Positions 41,586 through 51,356 of a stretch of 64,000 bases of DNA are shown piece by piece. The DNA comes from Pseudomonas sp. Lineage in GTDB: Bacteria; Pseudomonadota; Gammaproteobacteria; Pseudomonadales; Pseudomonadaceae. The stretch lies in contig NZ_JASLGE010000043.1 in assembly GCF_030150285.1 (NCBI RefSeq), forward strand, positions 124,001-188,000, written 5' to 3'. The position numbers and the translations under genes were made by a program. A model generated the notes under the pieces. It was not told where the DNA came from. It saw nothing but the letters and a program-made list of their open reading frames with translations, and made no database searches. How positions within the stretch are numbered: the first letter of the stretch is position 1; each line of letters begins with the position of its first letter.

Positions 41586-44129
41586 TTACCAGTCGTAGCT
41601 CAGGCGTGCGTAGTAGAACGCGCCGCCAATACCGTAGGGGGTGTTGCGGTTGGCGTAAGGGTCTTCGTGGTTGATGGTAGACGCCAGCGCTTCAGGCTGG
41701 TTCGGCGGGCGTTTGTTGAACACGTTGTTGGCCCCCAGCGTGGCTTTGAGGTTGTCGGTGACCAGGTAACCCAGCGCCGCATCGGTGATAAACGCGTCGT
41801 GCGTGGTGGAGTCTTGCGCCGGGTTGAGTACGTTGTTCACCACTCGGGTTTTGGAGTAGTAGTGCTCGGTCAGTTGTACCGAGAATTTGCCCAGTTGCCA
41901 GTCCAGGGAGGCGCGGGCAATGTTCTGTGGCAAGGCTTCTTCCAGCAGGGTAATGCGCTCCCGGTCGAGCAGGCTGAGCCCGGCGTTTTGCAGTACGGCA
42001 GGGTCGTTGACTTTTTTCACCTCGGTCTTGTTGCGCGCGTAGCTCAGGCCCCAGTGCGCCTTGCCGTAGCGGTTGTAGTCGATGTCGTAGTCCAGGCGCA
42101 ATTCAACGCCGCGTGTCTGGGTTTCGCCAAAGTTGGTGAAGTAGCGCACCTGTTGCTGGCTGGTCAGCCCGGCATCAGTCAGCGCCTTGGCCACCGCCGC
42201 GTTGTTGAAGCCGTTAAAAGCCCCCGTGAGGAAAATGCGGTCACGAATGTCAATCTGGTACACGTCCACCGAGGCCGACAGGTGCTCGGTGGGGGTGAAC
42301 ACCAGGCCGAAACTGATGTTGGTGGACTTTTCCGGCTTGAGCGGCTTCGCGCCAAGGGCTCGCGCGGCGGGTGAGTCGGGGCGCAAGGTGTCGTAGTAGT
42401 AAGACAAGTACGAGGTGTTGGTGATCGGGTCGTTGACCGGTTGTACCGTGGCGCTCTGGTAGTTTTGCTCGGCCAGTGACGGTGCACGAAAGCCGTTGCT
42501 CAAGGTGCCGCGTGCCGCGATCACGTCGTTGAACTGGTAGCGGTTGGAAAACTTGCCCGCCACTGCCGAGCCAAAGTCCGAGTAGTTCTCGTACCGGATG
42601 GCCAGGCCGCTGTCCCATTTCTCGGTGATTTTTTGTGCGAAATCGACAAAGTACGCGGTGTTGTGCCGGGCCTCGTCAAATTCGAACTCGGGGTTGAACC
42701 CCGTGAGGAACGCCGTGCCGGCCCCCGCCAGTTTGCCGCGCAGGTTCACGGCCGGGTAATCGTTGGGGTAACGGTAACCGCCCCCGGCATAGGAGTAGTA
42801 CTCTCCCGCGCCCAGCGACAGGGTGTTGTAGCGGTACTCGGTGCCCACCGTGACATTGAGCGGGCGCTCCAGCAGGCCTGTTTCGAAGGCGCGCTGGCCG
42901 GTCAGTGAGGCGATGCTTTCGGTAAATTTGAGGTCACCGGCGTGCAGGTTTTGCAGCGGGATCAGGGCCCCGAACGAGGGGTTGGTGGTGTTGAGGATGT
43001 TGATGTCGGCACGGTTCTGGCCATAACTGAGGCCCGCGTCCCAGCTCCAGCCCAGAATGTCTTCGGCCTTGAGCCCCAGGTTGACCTGCATGTCCTCTTC
43101 TTTGGTTTGCAGCCGCGAGCTGTAGCCGCCGGGGGTGGTGATCACGTTGGCGGTGGCGTTGGTCTCGGAGCGGAACGAGCCTTTTGCCTCAGACCGGCGC
43201 GGGCTGTAGGTGGCGAAAGAATACACTTCAAGGTTGTCGTTCAGGGGCACGGCGAGGTTGTAGGCCGCGCTGGTGCTTTCCTGGATGGGCACCACCTCGT
43301 AGTTTTCCGGCACGTTGCGGTTGACCGTGGCTTCACGGGGGTCGCCTTCGGCGGCGTAGATTTGCCAGATGGCTTTGGACGGGTCTTTCCACGGCCCCAC
43401 GGTGTGGCTGTCGCCGGTGTTCAGGTACGACAGGCTAAGGTTAAGGAAACCGCCGTTTTCACCCAGGGCAAAACCCGAATTGAGGCCGCCGGTCCAGGTG
43501 GCCCCGGCATCGCCAATGCCGCCGACCTTGGCCACGTCATGGTTGTACTCGCCATAGGATACATCGGCCGAACCGCCGGACGCCGCCGATTTGAGGATCA
43601 CGTTGATCACCCCGGCGATGGCATCCGAGCCATATTGGGCGGCGGCACCGTCGGTCAGCACTTCGACCCGCTCCACCGCCGACAGCGGAATCAAGCCCAG
43701 GTCGGCGGCGGAAGAACCCAGGGTCGCTCCGCCGCTGTTGTTGATCAGCGAGGAACCGTGGCGGCGCTTGCCATTGACCAAGACGAGCACCTGGTTGCCA
43801 GACAGCCCGCGCAGTGACGAACCGCCGACGTTCTTGGCCAGTGCGCCTCCGTTGCTGTTGATATTGATGTACGACGGCGTAACCAGGGACAGTGCCCGGC
43901 GCAGGTCGCTGGAACCGGTTTCGCGCAGGGTCTGGCCCTGAATCATCTGCACGGGGGACAGGGCCTTGAGGGCCGTGGTTTCGACCCGGGAGCCGGTCAC
44001 CACCACGGTGCCCAGGCGGTTTTTATCCGCTTCGGTTTCGGCGCGGGCCGTCTCCAGTGGCGCGAGGGACGCAGCCCCCACGGAAAGGACGACACCCAGG
44101 GTGTGACGACGTGTGTGAAGTGTAGACAT
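41586..44129 (-). CDS. TonB-dependent outer-membrane receptor, module 2
   Basis: 847 residues: short signal peptide ending about ARA-E, TonB box-like TVVVTGSRV, plug with LRGLSGNQVLVLVNGKRRHG and ATLG, and a barrel ending YYARLSYDW. It resembles the module 1 receptor in layout (GKRRH, YGSDAIAGVINVILK, KPLKPEKS). By eye it has no cysteine and three methionines in 847 residues, an extreme sulfur saving. It is probably the outer-membrane step for the module 2 substrate. Confidence 0.9.
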   Translation of the reverse strand: MSTLHTRRHTLGVVLSVGAASLAPLETARAETEADKNRLGTVVVTGSRVETTALKALSPVQMIQGQTLRETGSSDLRRALSLVTPSYININSNGGALAKNVGGSSLRGLSGNQVLVLVNGKRRHGSSLINNSGGATLGSSAADLGLIPLSAVERVEVLTDGAAAQYGSDAIAGVINVILKSAASGGSADVSYGEYNHDVAKVGGIGDAGATWTGGLNSGFALGENGGFLNLSLSYLNTGDSHTVGPWKDPSKAIWQIYAAEGDPREATVNRNVPENYEVVPIQESTSAAYNLAVPLNDNLEVYSFATYSPRRSEAKGSFRSETNATANVITTPGGYSSRLQTKEEDMQVNLGLKAEDILGWSWDAGLSYGQNRADINILNTTNPSFGALIPLQNLHAGDLKFTESIASLTGQRAFETGLLERPLNVTVGTEYRYNTLSLGAGEYYSYAGGGYRYPNDYPAVNLRGKLAGAGTAFLTGFNPEFEFDEARHNTAYFVDFAQKITEKWDSGLAIRYENYSDFGSAVAGKFSNRYQFNDVIAARGTLSNGFRAPSLAEQNYQSATVQPVNDPITNTSYLSYYYDTLRPDSPAARALGAKPLKPEKSTNISFGLVFTPTEHLSASVDVYQIDIRDRIFLTGAFNGFNNAAVAKALTDAGLTSQQQVRYFTNFGETQTRGVELRLDYDIDYNRYGKAHWGLSYARNKTEVKKVNDPAVLQNAGLSLLDRERITLLEEALPQNIARASLDWQLGKFSVQLTEHYYSKTRVVNNVLNPAQDSTTHDAFITDAALGYLVTDNLKATLGANNVFNKRPPNQPEALASTINHEDPYANRNTPYGIGGAFYYARLSYDW

Positions 44130-44294
44130 GTGTATGGATCCGGTATTGCCTCTGCATTTATTGAGTGTGTGCAGGAATGGTTCGACGCTGGCTGGTTTAA
44201 GCCTGGCAAGGGGTCAGCAGTGTGGGGCGGCGGATGCTGCGTTTTCTGAATGTGGGGGTGGGTCTTGGCCCTCCTGTGTTGGGGATCTGGGCGC

Positions 44295-45479
44295 TCAGCC
44301 GAGCAGGTGATACTTGCCGATCAGGTTGAATTTCCAGGCCACCGGGTCGTGCACCGTGTGGGTGCGGGCGTTGCGCCAGTGCCGGTCGAAACCGAACTCA
44401 AGGCGCGTCGAACTGGCCCCACCGAGCTGGAACAGGGTGTTGCTGGCCAGCAGGGCGGCTTCGGTGGTGAGAATCTTGGCTGCGGCCAAGGCCGAAGACA
44501 CGGCGTCCGAAGGGCCTGGCCCCTGTTGCGCGGTGACCTCGTCAAACAGCAGGGCGGCCCGTTCCAGCACGGCTTCACCGGCATGGATGCGGGTGTGCAG
44601 GTCACCGATGATGGCCAGTACATAGGGGTCTTGCTCAACGGCCTGGACCCCGGTGCGGGCGTAGGGGCGGGCGTGGTTACGCACGTAATCGAGGGTGTCT
44701 TTGAACGCGGCGCGGGCAATACCCAGGTCGAGCGCGCTGTGGAACAGGTCCGGGATGCCGTAGGTGTTGGCGGTGGTTTTGCCCTGTTCGGAGTCCAGCA
44801 CATGGCTGTGCTCCACGCGCACGTTGTCCAGCAGCAGGGTGCCGCTGGCGGTGGTGCGTTGGCCGAAACCGTCCCAGTCATCAAGGATGGTCAGGCCCGG
44901 TGCATAGCGGTCCAGCACGGCGGTTTTCGACAGGCCGTCTTCGTCCACGCAACCGATGGAAATCAACTGTGAAAACAGCGCGCCGGTGGCATAGGCCTTG
45001 GCCCCGTTGACGCGGTAATGGTCGCCTTCGCGGGTGATGCGGGTGCGGGTGGTGCCGGCGGGCAGGCTGCCGCCTTCGGCGTGGCCATTGCCCCAGCGAT
45101 AACCCTGCAGGATCTTGCCGAAAAACAGGCGTTTTTGATCTTCACGGCCGACGGCTTCGATCACGCTGGATGCCAGCACAATACTGAGCAGCAATTGGCC
45201 GATGGACGCGTCGGCCTCGCCAATGGCCGCCACCACGCGGGTGAGGGTGAGGTAGGACACATCGGCACCGCCGTATTCGCGGGGTACGCGCAGGGCCAAC
45301 AGACCGTGGCGGGCGCAGTCTTCCAGTTCTTGCCAGGGCAACAACCGTTCCACGTCCCGTTGTTGGGCATTGTGTTTGAAGCGGGCCGCCAGTTGCTCGG
45401 CAATCTGCACCGCCTCTGCATCGCTGCGGATGATATGGGCCGGGGTGTCAGGTGGGGCGATGGTCAGTGCTGAAGTCAT
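44295..45479 (-). CDS. DszC/SfnC-like flavin-dependent monooxygenase, module 2
   Basis: 394 residues, acyl-CoA-dehydrogenase fold, of the same branch as the module 1 enzyme (LLALRVPREYGGADVSYLTL, HYRVNGAKAYATGALFSQL, FDRHWRNARTHTVHDPVAWK). It lacks the catalytic motif of acyl-CoA dehydrogenases. By eye the only methionine is the start and there are two cysteines. It probably oxidises a thioether, thiophene or sulfone with FMNH2. ATG 45479 is chosen over TTG 45485. Confidence 0.75.
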   Translation of the reverse strand: MTSALTIAPPDTPAHIIRSDAEAVQIAEQLAARFKHNAQQRDVERLLPWQELEDCARHGLLALRVPREYGGADVSYLTLTRVVAAIGEADASIGQLLLSIVLASSVIEAVGREDQKRLFFGKILQGYRWGNGHAEGGSLPAGTTRTRITREGDHYRVNGAKAYATGALFSQLISIGCVDEDGLSKTAVLDRYAPGLTILDDWDGFGQRTTASGTLLLDNVRVEHSHVLDSEQGKTTANTYGIPDLFHSALDLGIARAAFKDTLDYVRNHARPYARTGVQAVEQDPYVLAIIGDLHTRIHAGEAVLERAALLFDEVTAQQGPGPSDAVSSALAAAKILTTEAALLASNTLFQLGGASSTRLEFGFDRHWRNARTHTVHDPVAWKFNLIGKYHLLG

Positions 45480-45530
45480 GGGCAATGCTGTTCCTTGATA
45501 AAAACATCCCTGGGTACGCTCTTGTTAAAA

Positions 45531-45602
45531 GATCGTGAGCAAGCTCGCTTCTACAGGGGGTGGGTGTCAGGCCGGGTTGTAGGAGCGAGCTTGCTCGCGA
45601 TC
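45531..45602. repeat. REPIN: two inverted REP sequences
   Basis: GATCGTGAGCAAGCTCGCTTCTAC (24 bases; key part GAGCAAGCTCGCTTCTAC) at 45531-45554 faces GTAGGAGCGAGCTTGCTCGC at 45579-45598. This is the well-known REP of fluorescens-group Pseudomonas arranged as an inverted pair, between the monooxygenase and the binding-protein genes. Confidence 0.85.
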
Positions 45603-45615
45603 TCTACGGGGGGGT

Positions 45616-47205
45616 TCAGGCCGGGTAGTGGGCATCCGCGAAGTTGCCGTACAGCGCTTCTGATGAGTTGAAAAAGTCCTGCAGGTGTTTTTGCGTCACC
45701 ACCACGACGGTAGGGGAGACGATGGGGATTTTGGGCAGGTCGGTCAGGGCGATAAGCTGGAATTCGTCGTACCAGGCCTTGCGCTTCACCGGGTCGAGTT
45801 CGGTCTGGCCCAGCTCCAGCAGTTCATCCACCCGTTTATTGGCATAGCGTGAACCGTTGGAGAAGGCGATGCCGGGCTTGAAGTTGGTCGAGGCATAGAA
45901 ACGCTGTGTGCCCATGACCGGGTCCGGCCCGGCGGTGGCGGTGATCAAGGTGGTGTCGAAATCGCGGCGGGTGTACACGCGGTTGACGTACTCGGGGAAG
46001 TCCTGGGCGCGAATCACCAGTTTGACGCCGATTTTCGCCAGGTTGCTGCGCAGGTAATGGGCGATCTGCAGGGTTTCGCTGGTGGGGTTGGGGTCGTTGA
46101 ACACGGTAAGGCGTACACCCTTGGCGTCCCTTTTCAGGCCGGCTTCTTCCAACAGGGCTTCGGCCTTGGCCAGGTCAAAGGGGTAGCGCGGCACGGCGTC
46201 GTTGTAAAAGTCGCTCATGGCCGCTGGAAGCGTGCTGTACGCCGGTTGGGCAAAGCCGAAGTAGATGTTTTTGACCACAAAGTCGCGGTCAATGGCATGG
46301 GCGAAGGCCTGGCGCACGCGCACATCCTGGAACACCGGTTTTTCCAGGTTGAATTCAAACCCCACCAGCCCGGGCGAATAGGGCGCGCTGATTTCACTGA
46401 CCTGCAACTGGCGAATGCCACGCAAGCGCTGGACGTTGCTCAGGGCCACGCTGGCCAATTGCACCGCTTGGGTTTCGAGGGCGGCCGAGGCAGCGCTCAG
46501 GTCGGGAATAATACGAAAGATCAACGCGTCCAGATGCGGTTTGCCGGTGTCCCAGTACTGTTCATTGCGCACCAGGTTAATGGACACGCCCCGGTCCCAG
46601 CGCTCGAACTTGAACGGGCCGGTGCCAATCGGTTTGAGGTTGTACGGGTTGGTCAGCGGATTGCCGTTTTCATAGACATGCTTGGGCAACACTTGTGCAT
46701 CGGTGGACGACAAGGCACTGAGCAGGTAAGGCGCGGGGCTCGACAGGGTCAGCACCACCTGCAACGGCGTCGGCGTTTGAACCTTGATCACCGGGGCAAA
46801 GGTGATGATCCCCCGGGAATTGAACGTGCGCCAAATGTGTTCCAGGGTGAACGCCACGTCCTGGGAGCCGAACGGCTGGCCGTCATGCCAGGTCACCCCG
46901 GGGCGCAAATTGAAGGTGTAGACCAGGCCGTCGGGGCTCACCTGCCAATCGGTGGCCAGGCGCGGCACGGGCTGGCGCTGGGCGTTATACGACAACAAAC
47001 CGTCGAACACCTTGCTGGTCACGGTGTAGATCGTGCCGTCGGTGGTCAGTGCGTTGGTCAGGATTGAAGGTTCGGGAAACTGTGACACCACCAGCGTCTG
47101 CTTGCCGTCCACGCGGGCGAACACGCTGGATGCCTGCGTCAGCACGCCGGCTCCGGCGGCCAGAATGAGAGCGTCTTTAAGAAACAGCCTTCTTGTGATC
47201 GACAT
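45616..47205 (-). CDS. Dpp/Ni-type ABC substrate-binding protein, module 2
   Basis: 529 residues, SBP_bac_5 class. The N-terminus has a strong twin-arginine motif, ITRRLFLK, then a hydrophobic stretch and cleavage about FA-R. Signatures WHDGQPF and IGTGPFKFERW are present. By eye no cysteine and three methionines. It is divergent from the permease-ATPase operon at 47511 and is that transporter's likely binding protein. It is the first gene of the minus-strand group SBP-DszC-TonB. Confidence 0.85.
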   Translation of the reverse strand: MSITRRLFLKDALILAAGAGVLTQASSVFARVDGKQTLVVSQFPEPSILTNALTTDGTIYTVTSKVFDGLLSYNAQRQPVPRLATDWQVSPDGLVYTFNLRPGVTWHDGQPFGSQDVAFTLEHIWRTFNSRGIITFAPVIKVQTPTPLQVVLTLSSPAPYLLSALSSTDAQVLPKHVYENGNPLTNPYNLKPIGTGPFKFERWDRGVSINLVRNEQYWDTGKPHLDALIFRIIPDLSAASAALETQAVQLASVALSNVQRLRGIRQLQVSEISAPYSPGLVGFEFNLEKPVFQDVRVRQAFAHAIDRDFVVKNIYFGFAQPAYSTLPAAMSDFYNDAVPRYPFDLAKAEALLEEAGLKRDAKGVRLTVFNDPNPTSETLQIAHYLRSNLAKIGVKLVIRAQDFPEYVNRVYTRRDFDTTLITATAGPDPVMGTQRFYASTNFKPGIAFSNGSRYANKRVDELLELGQTELDPVKRKAWYDEFQLIALTDLPKIPIVSPTVVVVTQKHLQDFFNSSEALYGNFADAHYPA

Positions 47206-47243
47206 GCGATACCTGCTCGAAACAACTAAATAAAAGAATGCAA

Positions 47244-47270
47244 CTTCGGGTCTAAGGTTAGAACCTGAAG
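47244..47270. promoter_or_regulatory. Imperfect inverted repeat, module 2 divergent promoter region
   Basis: CTTC (47244) and GAAG (47267) bracket AGGTT (47255-47259) and AACCT (47262-47266), an imperfect dyad in the 305-base AT-rich gap between the divergent binding-protein and permease genes. The gap holds no gene. It may hold the shared regulator site. Confidence 0.3.
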
Positions 47271-47510
47271 TGTATTTAAAGAGGCGTGATCAAGAGGCTG
47301 TTCGGTTGGGCGTCAAAACAGTGATGTGAGCCTAACGGATACTTTCAAACGTGTTCAAGTGCACGGGTTAGATCGTTAAGTTCAGTTGCCATGCCGAGGC
47401 GGATAATAAGTTTAGAACTTTTTCGCCGGTGTGAGTTTGAAGTAATTGAGGTATTAGTGTTCGCCGTTAATGCCATTTTCCTTTAATTGATTGCCTTTGC
47501 AGAGTATTCA

Positions 47511-48530
47511 ATGCCGGCCAGTACTCTTTATCAGCGTTTTACGCGACGGTTTCGCTCTGGGTTTAGCGGCCCGCTGGTTCGCGCCTTGCCAACGGCGGCC
47601 GGGGTGATTGTGCTCAACTTTGTGCTGTTGCAGATGGTGCCCGGCGATGCGGTCGATGCGCTGGTGGCCGAGGCCGGGTCGGCCACGGCCCAAACCACTG
47701 AACTGCTGCGCCAGCAATACGGCCTGGACAAGTCGCCGCTGGCCCAGTTTGGCGACTACCTGGTGCAGTTGGGGCACCTGAGCCTGGGCGACTCGCCGCG
47801 TTACGGCATGCCGGTGATGGATGTCATCAGCCAGCGCTTGCCCAATACGTTGATACTGATGGGGCTGGCCTTGGCGATCTCGCTGGGCGCAGGCATTGCC
47901 CTGGGCACGGTGATGGCACTGTGGGCGGGCCAATGGCCGGACCGGGTGCTGTCATCGGCAGTCTTTGTGCTGTATTCAACGCCCGGGTTCTGGATCGGCC
48001 TGATGGCCATTGTGCTGTTTGCGGTCAAGCTCGACTGGTTGCCCGCCGGCGGCGACAGCACCATTGGCGCGGGGCTGGCGGGCCTCGATGCGTTCGTCGA
48101 CAAGCTCAAGTACGCGATTCTGCCGGCCTTGACCCTGGCCAGTTTCTTTGTGGCGATCTATGCCCGCCTGACCCGCGCCTCGGTGCTTGATGTGCTGAGC
48201 CAGGATTACGTGCGCACCGCTCGGGCCAAGGGGCTGTCGCCGTGGCGCATCACCCTGCGGCACGTGCTGCGCAATGCACTGCTGCCCCTGACCACGGTGG
48301 CCGGGGCGCATTTGGGCGGTTTGCTGGGCGGCGCGGCGGTGGTTGAAACCGTGTTTGGCTGGCCGGGCATTGGCCGCTTAACCCTGGAAGCGGTGCAGGC
48401 CCGTGAATACAAGGTGCTGTTGGGCATTTTGTTGATGTCGTCGTTTATCGTGATCCTCGCCAATGTGCTGGTGGACGGGCTGCATACGCGGCTGGACCCG
48501 CGCATCGCGGCCCGTTTGAAGGGGGGCTGA
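47511..48530 (+). CDS. ABC permease, DppB-like, module 2
   Basis: 339 residues, six membrane helices. VIVLNFVLLQMVPGDAVDAL and the EAA loop with DYVRTARAKGLSPWRITLRH are typical for DppB. The frame opens at TTG 47487, but ATG 47511 gives the usual start. Three bases separate it from the DppC-like gene. With the next two genes it forms a full transporter, unlike module 1. Confidence 0.9.
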   Translation: MPASTLYQRFTRRFRSGFSGPLVRALPTAAGVIVLNFVLLQMVPGDAVDALVAEAGSATAQTTELLRQQYGLDKSPLAQFGDYLVQLGHLSLGDSPRYGMPVMDVISQRLPNTLILMGLALAISLGAGIALGTVMALWAGQWPDRVLSSAVFVLYSTPGFWIGLMAIVLFAVKLDWLPAGGDSTIGAGLAGLDAFVDKLKYAILPALTLASFFVAIYARLTRASVLDVLSQDYVRTARAKGLSPWRITLRHVLRNALLPLTTVAGAHLGGLLGGAAVVETVFGWPGIGRLTLEAVQAREYKVLLGILLMSSFIVILANVLVDGLHTRLDPRIAARLKGG

Positions 48531-48533
48531 GGC

Positions 48534-49529
48534 ATGCGCCTGCAAACCCCGAGTTCCGCGCCGGTGCTCACTCATCCGGCCCGCAGTGGCTGGCGTCAAC
48601 ACGTGGGCAGCCTGATGCTGGGCCGCTGGGCACCGGGCATTCAGCGCCTGACCGAACCGCCGCACGCGTTGCCGCAGGCTCCCCGCAGCGGCTGGCCCGT
48701 GGCCCGTGCATTGCTGCGCTCGCCCGCTGCGGTGGTGGGCCTGACGGTGCTGCTGTTGATCGGCCTGATGGCCTTGAGCGCCCAGTTTTGGTACCCCGGC
48801 GACCCGCTGGACATGGTGGCCCAGCCGTTGCTGACCCCGGGCGAGGACTGGCAGTTTCCGTTGGGCACCGATGCCCTGGGCCGTGACCTGGCGGCCGGCA
48901 TTGTGCATGGCGCGCGGGTGTCGCTGCTGGTGGGGCTCACCGCCGCGACGGTGAGTGTGGTGCTCGGCAGCCTGGTGGGGGCGTTGGCCGGTTACTACGG
49001 CGGTCGGGCTGATCGGGTGTTGACCTGGCTGATCGAGATTTTCCAGACCACACCGTCGTTTTTGCTGGTGGTTGTGGTGGTGTCCATCACTCAGTCCACC
49101 GTGGGCATTATCGCGGTGGTGATCGGGCTGACCTCATGGGACACCGTCGCCCGGCTGGTGCGCGCCGAATTTCGCGCCCTGCTCAGCGCCGACTTCGTAC
49201 TGGCAGCGCGCAGTGTGGGCTACAGCACACCCTGGATCATCTTTCGCGAAGTGCTGCCCAATACCGTGGCCCCGATCATCATCACCGCTTCGGTGATCGT
49301 GGCCTCGGCCATTCTGACCGAGTCGTCCCTGGCCTTTCTGGGCGTGGGCGACCCCAACACCATTAGCTGGGGCAGCATGATCGGCAGCGGCCGTGACCTG
49401 TTGCGCAGTGCGCTCTACCTTACGGCGATTCCGGGCCTTGCCCTGGTGATCACTGTCTTTAGCCTGAACCTGCTGGGCGACGCCCTGATCAGTGCCCTGA
49501 ACCCACGATTGCGCGGGAGAACCGCATGA
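48534..49529 (+). CDS. ABC permease, DppC-like, module 2
   Basis: 331 residues; the first 55 or so are an extra polar segment not seen in the module 1 homologue. The core has FPLGTDALGRDLAAGIVHGA and the EAA loop DFVLAARSVGYSTPWIIFRE. Six membrane helices. It overlaps the ATPase gene by 4 bases (ATGA). Confidence 0.9.
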   Translation: MRLQTPSSAPVLTHPARSGWRQHVGSLMLGRWAPGIQRLTEPPHALPQAPRSGWPVARALLRSPAAVVGLTVLLLIGLMALSAQFWYPGDPLDMVAQPLLTPGEDWQFPLGTDALGRDLAAGIVHGARVSLLVGLTAATVSVVLGSLVGALAGYYGGRADRVLTWLIEIFQTTPSFLLVVVVVSITQSTVGIIAVVIGLTSWDTVARLVRAEFRALLSADFVLAARSVGYSTPWIIFREVLPNTVAPIIITASVIVASAILTESSLAFLGVGDPNTISWGSMIGSGRDLLRSALYLTAIPGLALVITVFSLNLLGDALISALNPRLRGRTA

Positions 49530-51313
49530 ATGCTGTAGCCAACGTCGATGATCATCGTCACACCTTGTTGAGCGTGTCAGACCTGCGGGTGAATTACGGC
49601 GACTACTGCGCCGTGAAAGGCGTGAGTTTCCAAGTGGCGCGGGGAGAAACCCTGGCGCTGGTGGGCGAGTCGGGGTGCGGCAAGTCCACCACCGCGATGG
49701 CGCTGATGCGCCTGTTGAGCGGGCGGGCCGAACTCACGGGCACGGTGGATTTCGAGGGCCTGGACCTGTCTGGCGTCAGCGATGCGGTGATGCGCAACCT
49801 GCGCGGCAACGATATTTCCATGGTGTTCCAAGACCCCATGACCTCGCTGAACCCGGTGTTGAGCATCGGTGAGCAAATTGGCGAAGTGCTGCGCCGCCAT
49901 CGCGGCCTGTCGCGCCAGGCGGCCCGCGCCGAATCCCTGGCCCTGCTCAAGAAGGTACGCATTCCCAACCCCGAGGCGCGCCTCGATGACTTTGCCCACA
50001 ACCTGTCCGGCGGCCAGCGTCAGCGGGTGATGATCGCCATTGCCGTGGCGTGCAAGCCGCGCCTGCTGATCGCCGACGAACCCACCACTGCGCTGGACGT
50101 GACCGTGCAAGCGCACATTCTGCAATTGCTCAAGGACTTGAGCGAAGAGTACGCCATGGGCCTGCTGCTGATTACCCATGACCTGGGCGTGGTGGGCCAG
50201 TGGGCCGACCGCGTGGCGGTGATGTATGACGGGCTGATCGTCGAGACGGGCAGCACCGAAGCGATCTTCACCACACCGCAGCACCCCTACACCCAAGGGC
50301 TGTTGGGGGCTTCGCTGCGGCTGGACAGCGACACGCACTATGCCCGTGCGTCACTGCCGGAAATCAATGTGCAGCGGGGGGCGGGCGGGCAGATCCACTT
50401 CGACCTGCACAGCTACCCGCGTGTGGCCAAGGCGCTGGAGCCCGACCGCGACGCCTTGCCGCCGATTCTGGACGTGCGCCACCTGCGCACCGAATACAAA
50501 ACCCGCCAAGGCCCGGTGGCCGCCGTGGACGATGTGTCGTTCACGATTCGGCCGGGGGAAACCCTGGGGTTGGTGGGGGAGTCCGGGTGCGGGAAATCGA
50601 CCCTGAGTAAAACCATTTTGGGGCTTATCCGTGCCAGTCACGGGGAAATTCTGCTCAATGGCACCAATATCGCGGCATTACCTGAAAAACAACTGCGCGC
50701 TTACCGGCCCTTTGTGCAGATGGTGTTTCAAGACCCTTATGGCTCACTCAACCCGAAGCACAGCGTGTACCGCATTCTGGACGGTGTGCTGAAAAACCAT
50801 GGCATCAAAGAGGCGCAACAGCGCAGCCAGCGCATCCTCGACATCATTGCGCGGGTGGGCCTGCCCCCCACGGCGGTGTGGAAGTACCCTCACGAGTTTT
50901 CCGGCGGTCAGCGCCAGCGTATTGGCATTGCCCGTGCGCTGATCTTGCGGCCATCGTTGGTGATCCTCGACGAAGCGGTGTCTTCATTGGACGTGTCGGT
51001 GCGCGCCCAGATCCTCAACTTGCTGGCCGACCTCAAGGACGAGTTCGGCCTGGCCTACCTGTTTATTTCCCACGACTTGTCAGTGGTCAAGTACATGGCC
51101 GACCGGGTGCTGGTGATGCACGACGGCAAGATCGTGGAAGAGGGTGCCCACGACGGCATCTGGAAAAACGCCCGCCACGCCTACACCCAAAAACTGATCG
51201 GCTCCGTGCCGGTGCCGCGTTACCCGGTGGCCGACGACGAGTCGGTGCCCTACACGGATTCGGCCTGGCAAGACCTGCCGGTGGCCATGCTGTTGTCGCG
51301 TTTTGCGATCTAG
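49526..51313 (+). CDS. Fused double ABC ATPase (DppD-DppF type)
   Basis: 595 residues with two complete ATPase domains. Walker A motifs are GESGCGKSTT (about 52-61) and GESGCGKSTL (about 351-360); the signature motifs are LSGGQRQR and FSGGQRQR; Walker B motifs are LLIADEPTTALD and LVILDEAVSSLD. In the second, the common Glu-Pro is Glu-Ala. One polypeptide powers both permease halves. It probably also serves the ATPase-less module 1 permeases. Confidence 0.9.
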   Translation: MNAVANVDDHRHTLLSVSDLRVNYGDYCAVKGVSFQVARGETLALVGESGCGKSTTAMALMRLLSGRAELTGTVDFEGLDLSGVSDAVMRNLRGNDISMVFQDPMTSLNPVLSIGEQIGEVLRRHRGLSRQAARAESLALLKKVRIPNPEARLDDFAHNLSGGQRQRVMIAIAVACKPRLLIADEPTTALDVTVQAHILQLLKDLSEEYAMGLLLITHDLGVVGQWADRVAVMYDGLIVETGSTEAIFTTPQHPYTQGLLGASLRLDSDTHYARASLPEINVQRGAGGQIHFDLHSYPRVAKALEPDRDALPPILDVRHLRTEYKTRQGPVAAVDDVSFTIRPGETLGLVGESGCGKSTLSKTILGLIRASHGEILLNGTNIAALPEKQLRAYRPFVQMVFQDPYGSLNPKHSVYRILDGVLKNHGIKEAQQRSQRILDIIARVGLPPTAVWKYPHEFSGGQRQRIGIARALILRPSLVILDEAVSSLDVSVRAQILNLLADLKDEFGLAYLFISHDLSVVKYMADRVLVMHDGKIVEEGAHDGIWKNARHAYTQKLIGSVPVPRYPVADDESVPYTDSAWQDLPVAMLLSRFAI

Positions 51314-51356
51314 CTTCACCTTTGAATCAACCATCAACCCCCTTTTGGGAGAGCGT

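Noticed and set aside
41526..43817. Long plus-strand frames opposite TonB receptor 2
   Set aside because: They are antisense to an intact 847-residue receptor and show only Val/Gly-rich shadow sequence.
46057..47067. 336-codon plus-strand frame opposite binding protein 2
   Set aside because: Antisense to a clear SBP_bac_5 gene with Tat signal; no domain seen.
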